A DNA stretch of 38,226 nucleotides from Actinobacteria bacterium UBA4719. Lineage in GTDB: Bacteria > Actinomycetota > Actinomycetes > Actinomycetales > Dermatophilaceae. Positions within the stretch are counted from its first letter, which is position 1. Each line of letters begins with the position of its first letter. Below, one piece after another: positions 15,383-23,032 of this stretch. The notes under the pieces were generated by a model. It saw only the letters and a list, made by a program, of their open reading frames with translations, made no database searches and was not told the origin of the DNA. Position numbers and translations under genes: made by a program. The stretch spans positions 1-38,226 of the forward strand of contig DHJN01000053.1 in the NCBI GenBank assembly GCA_002404345.1. The letters are read 5' to 3'.

Positions 15383-16887
15383 GCACGAAACGACGGCTGA
15401 GCGGTCCGCCTGGGGGCTCAGCCGCCCGCGAGCTGGTCGAGAGCGGCTTTACGCTCGAGAACGCCGACGCGCCCTTCCTGCACAACGGGCTGAACCTCGC
15501 CGACATGGCGCACGTGCTGGACCTACGTCGCCGCGACCTGATCCCCGAGTCCGCAGCAGGCGACCTGCAGCGCCTGCTGCTGGAGGCCTATGCCACCGAC
15601 GCCGAAGACTTCCCCTACGACCCACAGTTCGGTGAGCCGTACAACTCGCGGGAACGGTTCTTCGTCGAACGGCTCGGTGACGTCGCCGGCTGGCTGCATG
15701 CCGGACGCCCCAGGCGGGAAGCCGCCCGGATCGCGTTGCGGCTGTACGTCCGACGCCAACTGCTGGAGCTCGTCGGCGAGGTCGCCTCATTCGCGCGCCA
15801 CGCGACGGACCTGGCCAGCCGTCATGTCGACACGCTGATGCCGGACCAGACGTATCTGCAGCAGGCACAACCCTCGACGTTCGGGCACTACACGATGTCG
15901 TTCGTCTACCCTGCGATCCGGGACGCCAGGCGGCTGCTCGACGCCGTCGACTGGGTCAACCGGAGCCCCGGCGGCGCCGGCTGCGTCAACGGCACCCGGC
16001 TGTTGGACGACCGCGCCTTCATTGCCGCTGCGCTGGGCTTCGACGACGTCATCGAGCACACCCGGGACGCGATGTGGCAGATAGACGGCCTGATCCACGT
16101 GCTGGCAACAGCAGCCAGCCTGCTGTCGACCCTGAGCAAGCTGGCCGAGGATCTGGAGATCTGGTCGAGCACCGAGTTCGACTTCGTGGACCTTGACGAC
16201 GGGTACACCCGGGCGAGCATCTTGATGCCGCAGAAGCGCAACCCGTACTCGCTGTCTATCGTGCGCGGCGCCTCCGGGGTGGTGATCGGCCGGCTGACGG
16301 GGTTCCTCGCCGTCGCCAAGAGCCCCTCGGCGCGCAGCGACAACCTGATCTTCGCCTATGGCGAGGTGCCGAGGGCGCTGGACCTGTCGATCCGCGTCAC
16401 CCGGCTGATGAGCGGCGTGGTGCGCACGCTCGGGGTCAATGCTGCGCGGATGGCCGAAGAGCTCGACCACGGTTATACCCAGGCCACCGACCTCTGCGAG
16501 TTCATCGTGCAGGCCTGCGGGGTGGACTATCGCAACGCCTATGTCGTCGTGGGCAAGACGGTCCGTGAGGCCAGCCGCCTGGGCATCCCGGGCAAGGACA
16601 TCACCGGCGCGATGCTCGATGCGGTCGCCCTGGCCGAGACCGGCCTCGCCTGGGGTCTGAGCGACCGCGACCTGAGCTCGGTGCTCGAGCCCCGGGCGAT
16701 CGTCGACTCCCGGGTCGGGACGGGCGGCGCCGCCCCCTCGGCCGTCGAGGCCATGGTCACGCAGTGCCGGCAGCTGATTCTCGATCTCGAGAAGACGGTC
16801 CGCCGCCGAGGACAGGGCCTGGACGATGCCGAGCGGCTGTTGCTCGAACAGGCGCGCGAGATGGCTGCGGCTGGGGAGGACTCATGA
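15379..16887 (+). CDS. aspartase/fumarase-superfamily lyase, argininosuccinate-lyase-like
   Basis: A 502-aa protein related to ArgH: NSRERFFVERLGDVAGWLHA, MPDQTYLQQAQPSTFGHYTM, and ILMPQKRNPYSLSIVRGASG with loop serine S280. Two differences matter. The nearly invariant His of the T-H-x-Q motif is Tyr here (Y159), and the GSS start of the catalytic loop reads ASI. It is therefore unlikely to be an argininosuccinate lyase. It fits the description of a functionally distinct superfamily member, as reported for the XcbC1/XcbD1 lyases of the bacterial CoM pathway, but I cannot tell which of the two it is. It starts at GTG 15379 overlapping the PLP gene stop. DUF1116 follows 16 bp later. Confidence 0.86.
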   Translation: MSTKRRLSGPPGGSAARELVESGFTLENADAPFLHNGLNLADMAHVLDLRRRDLIPESAAGDLQRLLLEAYATDAEDFPYDPQFGEPYNSRERFFVERLGDVAGWLHAGRPRREAARIALRLYVRRQLLELVGEVASFARHATDLASRHVDTLMPDQTYLQQAQPSTFGHYTMSFVYPAIRDARRLLDAVDWVNRSPGGAGCVNGTRLLDDRAFIAAALGFDDVIEHTRDAMWQIDGLIHVLATAASLLSTLSKLAEDLEIWSSTEFDFVDLDDGYTRASILMPQKRNPYSLSIVRGASGVVIGRLTGFLAVAKSPSARSDNLIFAYGEVPRALDLSIRVTRLMSGVVRTLGVNAARMAEELDHGYTQATDLCEFIVQACGVDYRNAYVVVGKTVREASRLGIPGKDITGAMLDAVALAETGLAWGLSDRDLSSVLEPRAIVDSRVGTGGAAPSAVEAMVTQCRQLILDLEKTVRRRGQGLDDAERLLLEQAREMAAAGEDS

Positions 16888-16903
16888 CAGCTGCGGAAGA
16901 CCC

Positions 16904-18319
16904 ATGACGACGCCACGACTACCGCAGGTTGTGCTGCCCGACGAGGTGTCGGTGGTGAACATCGGACTTCCCCTGTTTGCCGACGCCATCCGGGACCAGG
17001 CCGTTCCCGTTCAGCAGGTGGACTGGCGGATCCCGGCAGACGGGGACATGGCGTCGATCGAGGCCCTGGAGGGGCTATATGGCGTGCACGCGGACGCGAT
17101 CGACCGCGCCAACGCCGAAGCCGTGCGCCGGCTCGACCAAGGCGTGCCCATCCTGGTCGACATTGAGGCCGCGCAGGCCCTCGTGCCGGACCTGTCCGGA
17201 CAGGTGCTGCTGCACTGCGGCCCAGCCATTGCGTGGGCGGAGGTATGCGACCCGCTTCGTCGCTCGATGCGCGCGGCGACCGTGGCAGAGGGATGGGCGG
17301 ACGACGTGGACGGGGCCGACCGCCTCCTGGAAGCTGGCACCGTCCGGCTGGAGCCGGCATACAGACACGACGTCGTGGTGCCTATGGCCAGCGCCATCGG
17401 ACCATCCGCTCCCTTCTTCGTCGTGGACAACCGAGAAGGAGGCACTCGGGCGTTCGCCCCGATCAACCAGGGTCCCGGGGAGACAGCATGGTTCGGCCGC
17501 GAGACGCCGGCTGCGATCGAAAGACTGGTGTTCCTGCGCGAGGTCGCCGGACCGATGCTGCGCGAGGTTCTCGACCGCTCCGGGCCGATCGACGTCTTCG
17601 GGCTGGCCGCCCAGGGAGTACAGATCGGCGACGACGTGCACATGCGTACCCAGGGGACGACCAGCTTGCTGATCCGCAACCTTCTCCCGCATCTGGCGTC
17701 CTTGCCCGACGACGGGAGGATCGAGCTGGCCCGGTTCCTGTCCTTCAACCATATGTTCTTCCTCAACCTGGCCATGGCCGCGGCCAAGTCGGTGGCGCTG
17801 TGGGCGGAGCAGGTTGAAGGGTCCAGCATCGTGACGATGATGTGCCGCAACGGCACGTCATATGGCGTGCGGCTGGCCGGCTCGGACCAGGTGTTCCTGG
17901 CCGCTGCCCCGCCGGTATCCCAGGCCATGTACTACCCCGAATACGGCCCGGAGACCGCTTCGCCGGATATCGGCGACAGCGCCATCCTTGAGCTCGTGGG
18001 TCTGGGCGGGGCTGCCGCGGCGGGGTCTCCGGCGGTCGCCGGTTTCCTCGGCGGCAGCATGTCCGACGCAGTGGCGGTCACCGAGGAGATGCAGACGATC
18101 TGTGCCGGAGAGAGCACAAGGTTCAAGCTGCCCACCTGGAACAACACTGGGACACCGCTGGGGGTGGACGCGCGGTACGTGGTGGAGCTGAACACCACTC
18201 CAAAGGTCAGCACTGGCATCCTGCACGCGAGCTCGGGCGTGGGGCAGATCGGAGCCGGCGTGGCAGCGGCTCCGGCCGAATGCTTCCGGGCAGCCGTACT
18301 CGCCCTGGCTGGGACTTAG
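16904..18319 (+). CDS. DUF1116 / YlbE-like (AllG) carbamoyltransferase subunit
   Basis: A 471-aa DUF1116 protein. The N-terminus has VVNIGLPLFADAIRDQAVPV, VQQVDWRIPA and LLHCGPAIAWAEVCDPLR. The conserved C-terminal part includes VHMRTQGTTSLLIRNLLPHL, FLSFNHMFFLNLAMAAAKSV, MCRNGTSYGVRL and MYYPEYGPETASPDIGDSAI. YlbE/AllG is the second subunit of oxamate carbamoyltransferase with FdrA (AllF) and DUF2877 (AllH). Here it is separated from fdrA but lies 1.1 kb before DUF2877, with an OsmC gene between. ATG 16904 is chosen. A decoy ATG at 16884 opens a seven-codon frame that ends at this start, possibly for coupled translation from the upstream lyase. Confidence 0.88.
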   Translation: MTTPRLPQVVLPDEVSVVNIGLPLFADAIRDQAVPVQQVDWRIPADGDMASIEALEGLYGVHADAIDRANAEAVRRLDQGVPILVDIEAAQALVPDLSGQVLLHCGPAIAWAEVCDPLRRSMRAATVAEGWADDVDGADRLLEAGTVRLEPAYRHDVVVPMASAIGPSAPFFVVDNREGGTRAFAPINQGPGETAWFGRETPAAIERLVFLREVAGPMLREVLDRSGPIDVFGLAAQGVQIGDDVHMRTQGTTSLLIRNLLPHLASLPDDGRIELARFLSFNHMFFLNLAMAAAKSVALWAEQVEGSSIVTMMCRNGTSYGVRLAGSDQVFLAAAPPVSQAMYYPEYGPETASPDIGDSAILELVGLGGAAAAGSPAVAGFLGGSMSDAVAVTEEMQTICAGESTRFKLPTWNNTGTPLGVDARYVVELNTTPKVSTGILHASSGVGQIGAGVAAAPAECFRAAVLALAGT

Positions 18320-18323
18320 CGCC

Positions 18324-18725
18324 GTGGCCGGCGCCGTGGATCAGCGCACGGTGGACGCTCGTTGGACGGGCGGCCTGAGGGCCGTCGTGCGGGCCGGCGA
18401 CCACGAGATCATCGTGGACGAGCCCGAGTCGGCCGGTGGCACCGACACCGGGCCCCAGCCCACGGATCTGTTGCTGGCCTCGATCGCCTCCTGCTTCGCA
18501 CTGGCCATGGCGTACGCGGCCAAGAAACGCGACATCGAGCTGTCAGACCTGCGAGTGCGCGTGGTGGGCACCTACGAAGGGCTGAAGTTCACCCGCATCG
18601 AGCTGCTGATCGGGTCCGAGGAGCCTCCGGAAGTGCTCGAGGGCCTGATCCCCGCCGCCGAGCGCGTGTGTTACGTGACCAACACCTTGCGCCAGACGCC
18701 CGAGATCCGGATCGAGCTGGGTTAG
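18324..18725 (+). CDS. OsmC-family protein
   Basis: A 133-aa protein with the OsmC/Ohr fold: VDEPESAGGTDTGPQPTDLL, then LLASIASCFALAMAYAAKKR with the first reactive cysteine, and AAERVCYVTNTLR with the second near the C-terminus. OsmC proteins are thiol peroxidases that reduce organic hydroperoxides, and some relatives bind other thiol-reactive ligands. Its place between the DUF1116 and DUF2877 genes of a possible low-molecular-weight-thiol pathway is unusual and may reflect thiol protection (inferred). The GTG start lies four bases after the DUF1116 stop. Confidence 0.88.
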   Translation: MAGAVDQRTVDARWTGGLRAVVRAGDHEIIVDEPESAGGTDTGPQPTDLLLASIASCFALAMAYAAKKRDIELSDLRVRVVGTYEGLKFTRIELLIGSEEPPEVLEGLIPAAERVCYVTNTLRQTPEIRIELG

Positions 18726-18738
18726 CGGTCGCACCGTC

Positions 18739-19632
18739 ATGAGCCTCCTCACTCCCCCGCCGCCCGGACAGCGGAGCACCGGACCGCCGAGCCCGGGCTA
18801 CCGGCCAGCCGTGATCCCCGCGTCCGGCACAGCCTCGGTCCAGTCACTTATCAGCGGACCAACCTGCCCCGCCGACCTCATCGCGACCTTCCCGACTGCG
18901 GCCTACCTTCGACTGTTCGGAGGCCGGGTCATTGCGGTGCTGACCCACGACGCGGTTCGGCTTCCGTGTGGGCTCGTGCTGGCCGCCACCAGCGCCGAGC
19001 GACCGTTGACCGGGCTGCACGGACCGGTGTTGACCGGTGCGGGTCAGGTGCGCATCGGCGCGCTGACCGTGGCGATATCGCGCGTCGTGTCCGCCACTGT
19101 GCCGATGGGACTGGTGCCCGATGCCACTGCTGTCGGACGCGCGGGCAGGAGGCTCGAGCATCTGGGGTTCAACGAACACGGCCTCGGTTTGGCCGAAAGG
19201 CTCGCGGCCGGCTGCCGGAACCCCCGGGACGTGCCTGGCCTGGTTCGCCTGCTGTTGGGGGCCGGCTCCGGTCTGACGCCTTCAGGTGATGACGTGCTTG
19301 CTGGCTTTCTGGTTGGCAGCCGGTCGTTCGGTGTCTGCGCCGACGAGCTCCGCACCGCCGTCATGGCTCGTGCGCCGGGGGCGACCACCGACCTCTCTGC
19401 CACCCTGCTGAGCCACGCCGCCAGCGGCGAGAGCATTCCCCAGGTCGGCGCGCTGCTGCTTGCGCTGGCCGCTGGTCCGGCCGACGCGCCTCTCGATGAG
19501 TCACTTGGCAACCTGGTTGGCGTCGGGCATTCGTCCGGCATTGCAATGGCCACAGGTCTTTACGCCGCGGCGAAGGCCTCGCTCGACCTCGGCCGTCACG
19601 ACGTCAACAAGGGTCTCCACCGCGATCGTTGA
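18739..19632 (+). CDS. DUF2877 / YlbF-like (AllH) carbamoyltransferase subunit
   Basis: A 297-aa DUF2877 protein with the signatures GAGSGLTPSGDDVLAGFLVG and VGVGHSSGIAMATGLYAA. In E. coli the homologous YlbF (AllH) is the third subunit of oxamate carbamoyltransferase with FdrA and DUF1116. Together with carbamate kinase this completes the set in the window. The first ~35 residues are Pro/Ser-rich and probably unstructured, so a later start is possible. It ends the first stretch of the plus operon, and 196 bp containing a likely internal promoter follow. Confidence 0.87.
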   Translation: MSLLTPPPPGQRSTGPPSPGYRPAVIPASGTASVQSLISGPTCPADLIATFPTAAYLRLFGGRVIAVLTHDAVRLPCGLVLAATSAERPLTGLHGPVLTGAGQVRIGALTVAISRVVSATVPMGLVPDATAVGRAGRRLEHLGFNEHGLGLAERLAAGCRNPRDVPGLVRLLLGAGSGLTPSGDDVLAGFLVGSRSFGVCADELRTAVMARAPGATTDLSATLLSHAASGESIPQVGALLLALAAGPADAPLDESLGNLVGVGHSSGIAMATGLYAAAKASLDLGRHDVNKGLHRDR

Positions 19633-19732
19633 TCCCTTGCAACCCGCCAGTCGTGTGCGCTCTTGGGCGCGGCTCCCCGCGGCCTCCGAAATGGCACCCT
19701 TTGGCGAATTCCAATGCTCCGCCACGGACTTC

Positions 19733-19760
19733 TTGACTTTGCCAGACGTCATACTATTGT
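19733..19760 (+). promoter_or_regulatory. promoter candidate before the FAD gene
   Basis: TTGACT at 19733-19738, a 16-bp spacer, then TATTGT at 19755-19760 make a good sigma-70-like promoter within the DUF2877-FAD gap. ACTATTGTGTTTAGAA resembles ACTATTGTCTATGAA ahead of arcC, which suggests shared control. Confidence 0.5.
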
Positions 19761-19828
19761 GTTTAGAAATTGCCGATACTTAATGAACCGGCAGCGACTC
19801 AGGGCCGCAGTTGCCGAGGGGAGCGCTT

Positions 19829-21169
19829 GTGCCGCACAAGACTCTGGTCATCGGTGGTGGAGCTGCTGGCATTGGGGCCGCAGGGGGAGTCAAGGCCGCA
19901 GATCCCCGGAACGACGTCGTCGTCTACACCGAGTTCGAGGACGTGGGGTACAGCCCGTGCGGCATCCCCTACGTCCACGGCAAGGAGATCGATAGCTTCG
20001 AAGCGCTCTTTCTGGCCCAGAAGGAAGCCTACGTCCAAGCGGGCATCGACGTCCGCTACGAGACACGAGTCAGCTCGATCGACCTGTTGCGCAAGGTGGT
20101 CGACGTAGCGGGCGAGGGTGAGGTCCACTGGGATCGCCTCGTGATTGCGACCGGATTCGACTACGCCGACCCGGGCGTTCCTGGCGGCGATCTCGACGGT
20201 CTCTACTACGTCAAGAACATTCGTCGGGCCATGGAGTGGGACAAGGTGCTCGACACGGTGAAGACGGCCGTCGTGGTGCATGCGACCCCGCTGGGCCTGG
20301 AGATGACCACTGCGCTCGCCCAACGAGGCATCGAGACACACCTCATCGACCCACAGCCATGGGCGCTGGCCGAGATGGTGGACCCGGACATCATCGCTCC
20401 CGTGCAGGAGTCTTGGGTGGAGATGGGCGTCAACCTCCATTTCAACACCACGCTGAAGTCTTTCAACGGTGCACGGGCGCTCACCAGTGTCGGGACGTCG
20501 GACGGCGAGATACCCGCGGACCTTGCCGTGATCTGCACCCATAAGCAACCGAACATCACCCTGGCAGCCGAAGCCGGCCTGAAGGCGGGAGCCACCGGCG
20601 GCCTCATCGTCGACGAACGCATGGCCACCTCGGCTCCCGACGTGTACGCCGCGGGCGACTGCGCCGAGCTGCCCCACGGGCTGACCCGAGTGGGCGTATC
20701 TGGCCTGACCGGCAGCCACGCCTACGCGCAGGGCAAGGTGGCCGGGTTCAACGCCGGCGGCGGAACGAAACGATACCAACCGGTCTACGTGCCATGGGGT
20801 ACCCCTGCCGGCAAGTGGGTCATCGGCGGCGCCTCTTTCGGTGAGACGCTCGCGACCGCACTCGGCATCCCCTTCGTCGTCGGACGGGCGGAAGGAATCT
20901 CGCGAGCCCGGTACTACCCGGGCGTGAAACCCATCAAGATCAAGCTGCTCGCCGAGCCGGGGCAGCTCCGCCTGATCGGCGCCCAGATGGTCGGCCAGGA
21001 GGGCATCAAGGAACGAGCGGACTTTCTCGCGACGGCGGTGAAGTTCGGCCTGACCCTGCACGACCTCGCGGCCATGGAGAACGTGTACTCCCCGGCCATC
21101 GGTGCGCTCAACGAACCTATCGTCCTGGCCGCGCAGAACGGTGTCGAGAACGCCTCCGGGGGCGGCTGA
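19829..21169 (+). CDS. FAD-dependent disulfide-reductase-like protein with single redox cysteine
   Basis: A 446-aa protein of the CoA-disulfide reductase/NADH oxidase group. The FAD motif is LVIGGGAAGIGAAGGV. GYSPCGIPYVHG places a single redox cysteine (C44) as in CoA-disulfide reductase. A second FAD motif, SAPDVYAAGDCAEL, precedes the dimerisation domain (GVKPIKIKLL, AVKFGLTLHDL). Unusually, the second Rossmann glycine motif that should bind NAD(P)H reads VVVHATPLGLEMTTAL and lacks the GxGxxG pattern. A role in reducing a disulfide or persulfide of a small thiol, possibly CoM, is inferred from position. Start GTG 19829 has GAGGGGAG seven bases upstream. Confidence 0.85.
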   Translation: MPHKTLVIGGGAAGIGAAGGVKAADPRNDVVVYTEFEDVGYSPCGIPYVHGKEIDSFEALFLAQKEAYVQAGIDVRYETRVSSIDLLRKVVDVAGEGEVHWDRLVIATGFDYADPGVPGGDLDGLYYVKNIRRAMEWDKVLDTVKTAVVVHATPLGLEMTTALAQRGIETHLIDPQPWALAEMVDPDIIAPVQESWVEMGVNLHFNTTLKSFNGARALTSVGTSDGEIPADLAVICTHKQPNITLAAEAGLKAGATGGLIVDERMATSAPDVYAAGDCAELPHGLTRVGVSGLTGSHAYAQGKVAGFNAGGGTKRYQPVYVPWGTPAGKWVIGGASFGETLATALGIPFVVGRAEGISRARYYPGVKPIKIKLLAEPGQLRLIGAQMVGQEGIKERADFLATAVKFGLTLHDLAAMENVYSPAIGALNEPIVLAAQNGVENASGGG

Positions 21170-21170
21170 G

Positions 21171-21437
21171 ATGCCTCTTGCTCACTGGCTACGCCACAAC
21201 GCCGAGCACTACCTGTTGGTCGCGGCACAGGATCGTGTCGGCCGACAGTACGGCGCGACCCGACCGCGCCGCCCGCAAGGACCCAAAGACCGGTTCTGGC
21301 TCGGGCTGTTTGCGCCGGTGTACCGATTACTCCCCTGGACGCTACGGAGCCGAGTGCTGCGCGCGATGCCCGGCAGCCATCGACAGCAGTGGGCGGCCTG
21401 GAGCGAACCGCCCGCACGCCGGGATCCGGGGGTGTAA
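21171..21437 (+). CDS. small basic protein, unknown
   Basis: An 88-aa unrecognised protein, very rich in Arg, His and Trp ([39 protein letters not shown]). The middle could be an amphipathic, membrane-touching helix. The start ATG lies one base after the FAD gene stop (TGAGATG), so it is coupled to it. Coding reality is supported by this spacing and by the gap it fills before the MSMEG_0572-type gene, not by homology. Confidence 0.55.
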   Translation: MPLAHWLRHNAEHYLLVAAQDRVGRQYGATRPRRPQGPKDRFWLGLFAPVYRLLPWTLRSRVLRAMPGSHRQQWAAWSEPPARRDPGV

Positions 21438-21520
21438 CCGCAGCCGACGACGCCGCCGCAGTAGGACGCCTCACGCATGAGACCAGACAGGTGACAAAAC
21501 CCCGAGAGAGGAAAGGGACG

Positions 21521-22006
21521 ATGGCAAAGATCGTTGGAGAGCGGGTCAAGAAGGGCGACGCGATAGTCGACTACGAGGACAAGGTCTTCGAGGACATTCA
21601 GGCCGAACCCGGCGAGAAGGCATACATCCTGATGCACACGGTGCCCTTCGAGGGCTCGGTCGGGCTGGTCAACATGCTCACCGCCACCAGGATCAACCGC
21701 AAGGGTTTCGACACCCACCTGGTCCTCTATGGGCCCGGCTCGCTCATGGCCGCAGCCACCCGCGGATACCCAAAGGTCGGGGATGAAGCATTCCCTGGAA
21801 ACCAGTCATACAACAATCAGCTGCAGACCTTCATGAACGAAGGCGGCCACGTTTATGCCTGCCGCTTCTCCGCCGCAGCCCTGTACGGCATGCGCGAGAT
21901 CGACATGATGGAAGGCGTTCGGCCCATCAACCCCCTCGACGTGCTCGATTCCGTCCTGACGGCTCGCCGCCAGGGCGCACTCATCATGCAGACGTGGACC
22001 TTGTGA
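21521..22006 (+). CDS. MSMEG_0572/Sll0783-family nitrogen-starvation protein
   Basis: A 161-aa protein of the MSMEG_0572/Sll0783 family: [60 protein letters not shown], and a C-terminal [13 protein letters not shown]. The fold is likely DsrE-like. In Synechocystis sll0783 is strongly induced by nitrogen starvation and opens the Nit1C gene set, and its biochemical role is unknown. GAGAGGAAAGG is a strong ribosome site. Its presence ~11 kb from the radical SAM, GNAT and AIR-synthase-like members shows the set is split around the CoM-type genes here. Confidence 0.88.
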   Translation: MAKIVGERVKKGDAIVDYEDKVFEDIQAEPGEKAYILMHTVPFEGSVGLVNMLTATRINRKGFDTHLVLYGPGSLMAAATRGYPKVGDEAFPGNQSYNNQLQTFMNEGGHVYACRFSAAALYGMREIDMMEGVRPINPLDVLDSVLTARRQGALIMQTWTL

Positions 22007-22128
22007 CCAGGTTCTGACGGGTCAGTGGCAACCGGACCGACCACGTCGCTTACCCACCACTTGATTCGCCGCACGCTGTCGACCGGCGGCCGACGGCTGC
22101 GGAACCGTCTGCGCGGAAAGGACTAAGG

Positions 22129-22992
22129 ATGGCTTACGTCGAACGCGTCAAGGGCCAGGTCATTGACGCCCACAGCCACATTGGCGAACTGGCAGCCTGG
22201 AAGTTCTACAACCTGGCCGAACCGGTCAAACCCACGGTGTACGACTTCGCGGGCTATGACGCCTACGTCAAGGGTCACCTTGACCTACGGGGTCTCGAGC
22301 GTGCGCTGGTCCTGCCCAACTACGGCATACCTGTCCAGGAGCAGCCATTCTCCCTTAACGACCTGGTGCTGGACGCCGTCGGTCGCGATGACCGCCTCAA
22401 GGGCGGCCTTTGGGTGTCCTTCCTGCCTGCGAACCGGGAGATGACGATGGGCACCCTGGAGAAGGTCGGGGAACCTGGGATCGTTGCCATCAAGACCACC
22501 TTCCTGCTCGGTGGCAACCCCAACCCCGAGACCTGGGACGCCGAGACCCGCGAGATCGCCGAAGCGTGCTTCAATGCGGCGGAGGCACACGATCTGGTGT
22601 TTCACTTCCACACCAGCGCCGGCGGTTCTTCGGACATCAACAACTTCGTTCCGATGATCGAGGAGTTCGGGAAGCGAGTGAAGATATACATCGTGCACTT
22701 CGGTGGTGGCGTCAGCGGCCATATCAAGCTCGTTCCCCAGTTCCTGGACTGGGTCGAGCAGGGATACAAGGTGTATGCCGACACGACCTGGGCGATCGGC
22801 TTCGGGCCCCGCTGGTTGTTGACCGAGATCGAAAGACGCGGCGTCGGCCAGGACCGCGTCTTGTTCGCCTCGGACGAACCGTGGAGCGACTTCTGGGGCG
22901 AGTACTACAAGATCGCGGCTGCGAACGTGAGCCAGGAACTCAAGGAGCGCGTGCTGCACGGCAACTTCGAAAAGCTTTACGGAACCGCCTGA
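22129..22992 (+). CDS. metal-dependent amidohydrolase-superfamily (TIM-barrel) protein
   Basis: A 287-aa amidohydrolase-2-type protein. VIDAHSHIGE gives the H15-x-H17 metal pair. LVFHFHTSAGG and YIVHFGGG supply strand-5/6 histidines. RVLFASDEPW carries the strand-8 Asp. The family includes hydrolases of C-N bonds and non-oxidative decarboxylases, and the sequence alone does not separate these. In context it could replace the missing nitrilase as a C-N hydrolase, or supply a decarboxylation for the sulfonate route. Both are inferred. GGAAAGGACTAAGG precedes the ATG. It is the last gene of the locus, followed by an 8-bp inverted repeat. Confidence 0.85.
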   Translation: MAYVERVKGQVIDAHSHIGELAAWKFYNLAEPVKPTVYDFAGYDAYVKGHLDLRGLERALVLPNYGIPVQEQPFSLNDLVLDAVGRDDRLKGGLWVSFLPANREMTMGTLEKVGEPGIVAIKTTFLLGGNPNPETWDAETREIAEACFNAAEAHDLVFHFHTSAGGSSDINNFVPMIEEFGKRVKIYIVHFGGGVSGHIKLVPQFLDWVEQGYKVYADTTWAIGFGPRWLLTEIERRGVGQDRVLFASDEPWSDFWGEYYKIAAANVSQELKERVLHGNFEKLYGTA

Positions 22993-23032
22993 GCGACTGC
23001 AGGAAAAGCCGACTGAACCCGCAAGCAGTCGC
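22993..23032 (+). terminator. possible terminator hairpin after the amidohydrolase
   Basis: GCGACTGC at 22993-23000 and GCAGTCGC at 23025-23032 form a perfect 8-bp stem around a 24-base loop, starting at the stop codon. There is no T-run. The right arm overlaps the recombinase remnant, so the pairing may be chance. Confidence 0.35.

Noticed and set aside
13182..16887. Reading the two lyases as purine (PurB) and arginine (ArgH) biosynthesis genes
   Set aside because: The operon has no purine or arginine genes, the ArgH-like protein has changed active-site residues, and both lie with ComA and a desulfhydrase-like PLP enzyme.
19799..21061. Long minus-strand frame (420 codons) opposite the FAD gene
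   Set aside because: Antisense shadow. The plus strand carries intact FAD motifs and a proper ribosome site.
19829..21169. Identification as 2-ketopropyl-CoM oxidoreductase/carboxylase
   Set aside because: That enzyme has a CxxxxC redox pair. This protein has a single cysteine, as in CoA-disulfide reductase, and lacks the second nucleotide motif.
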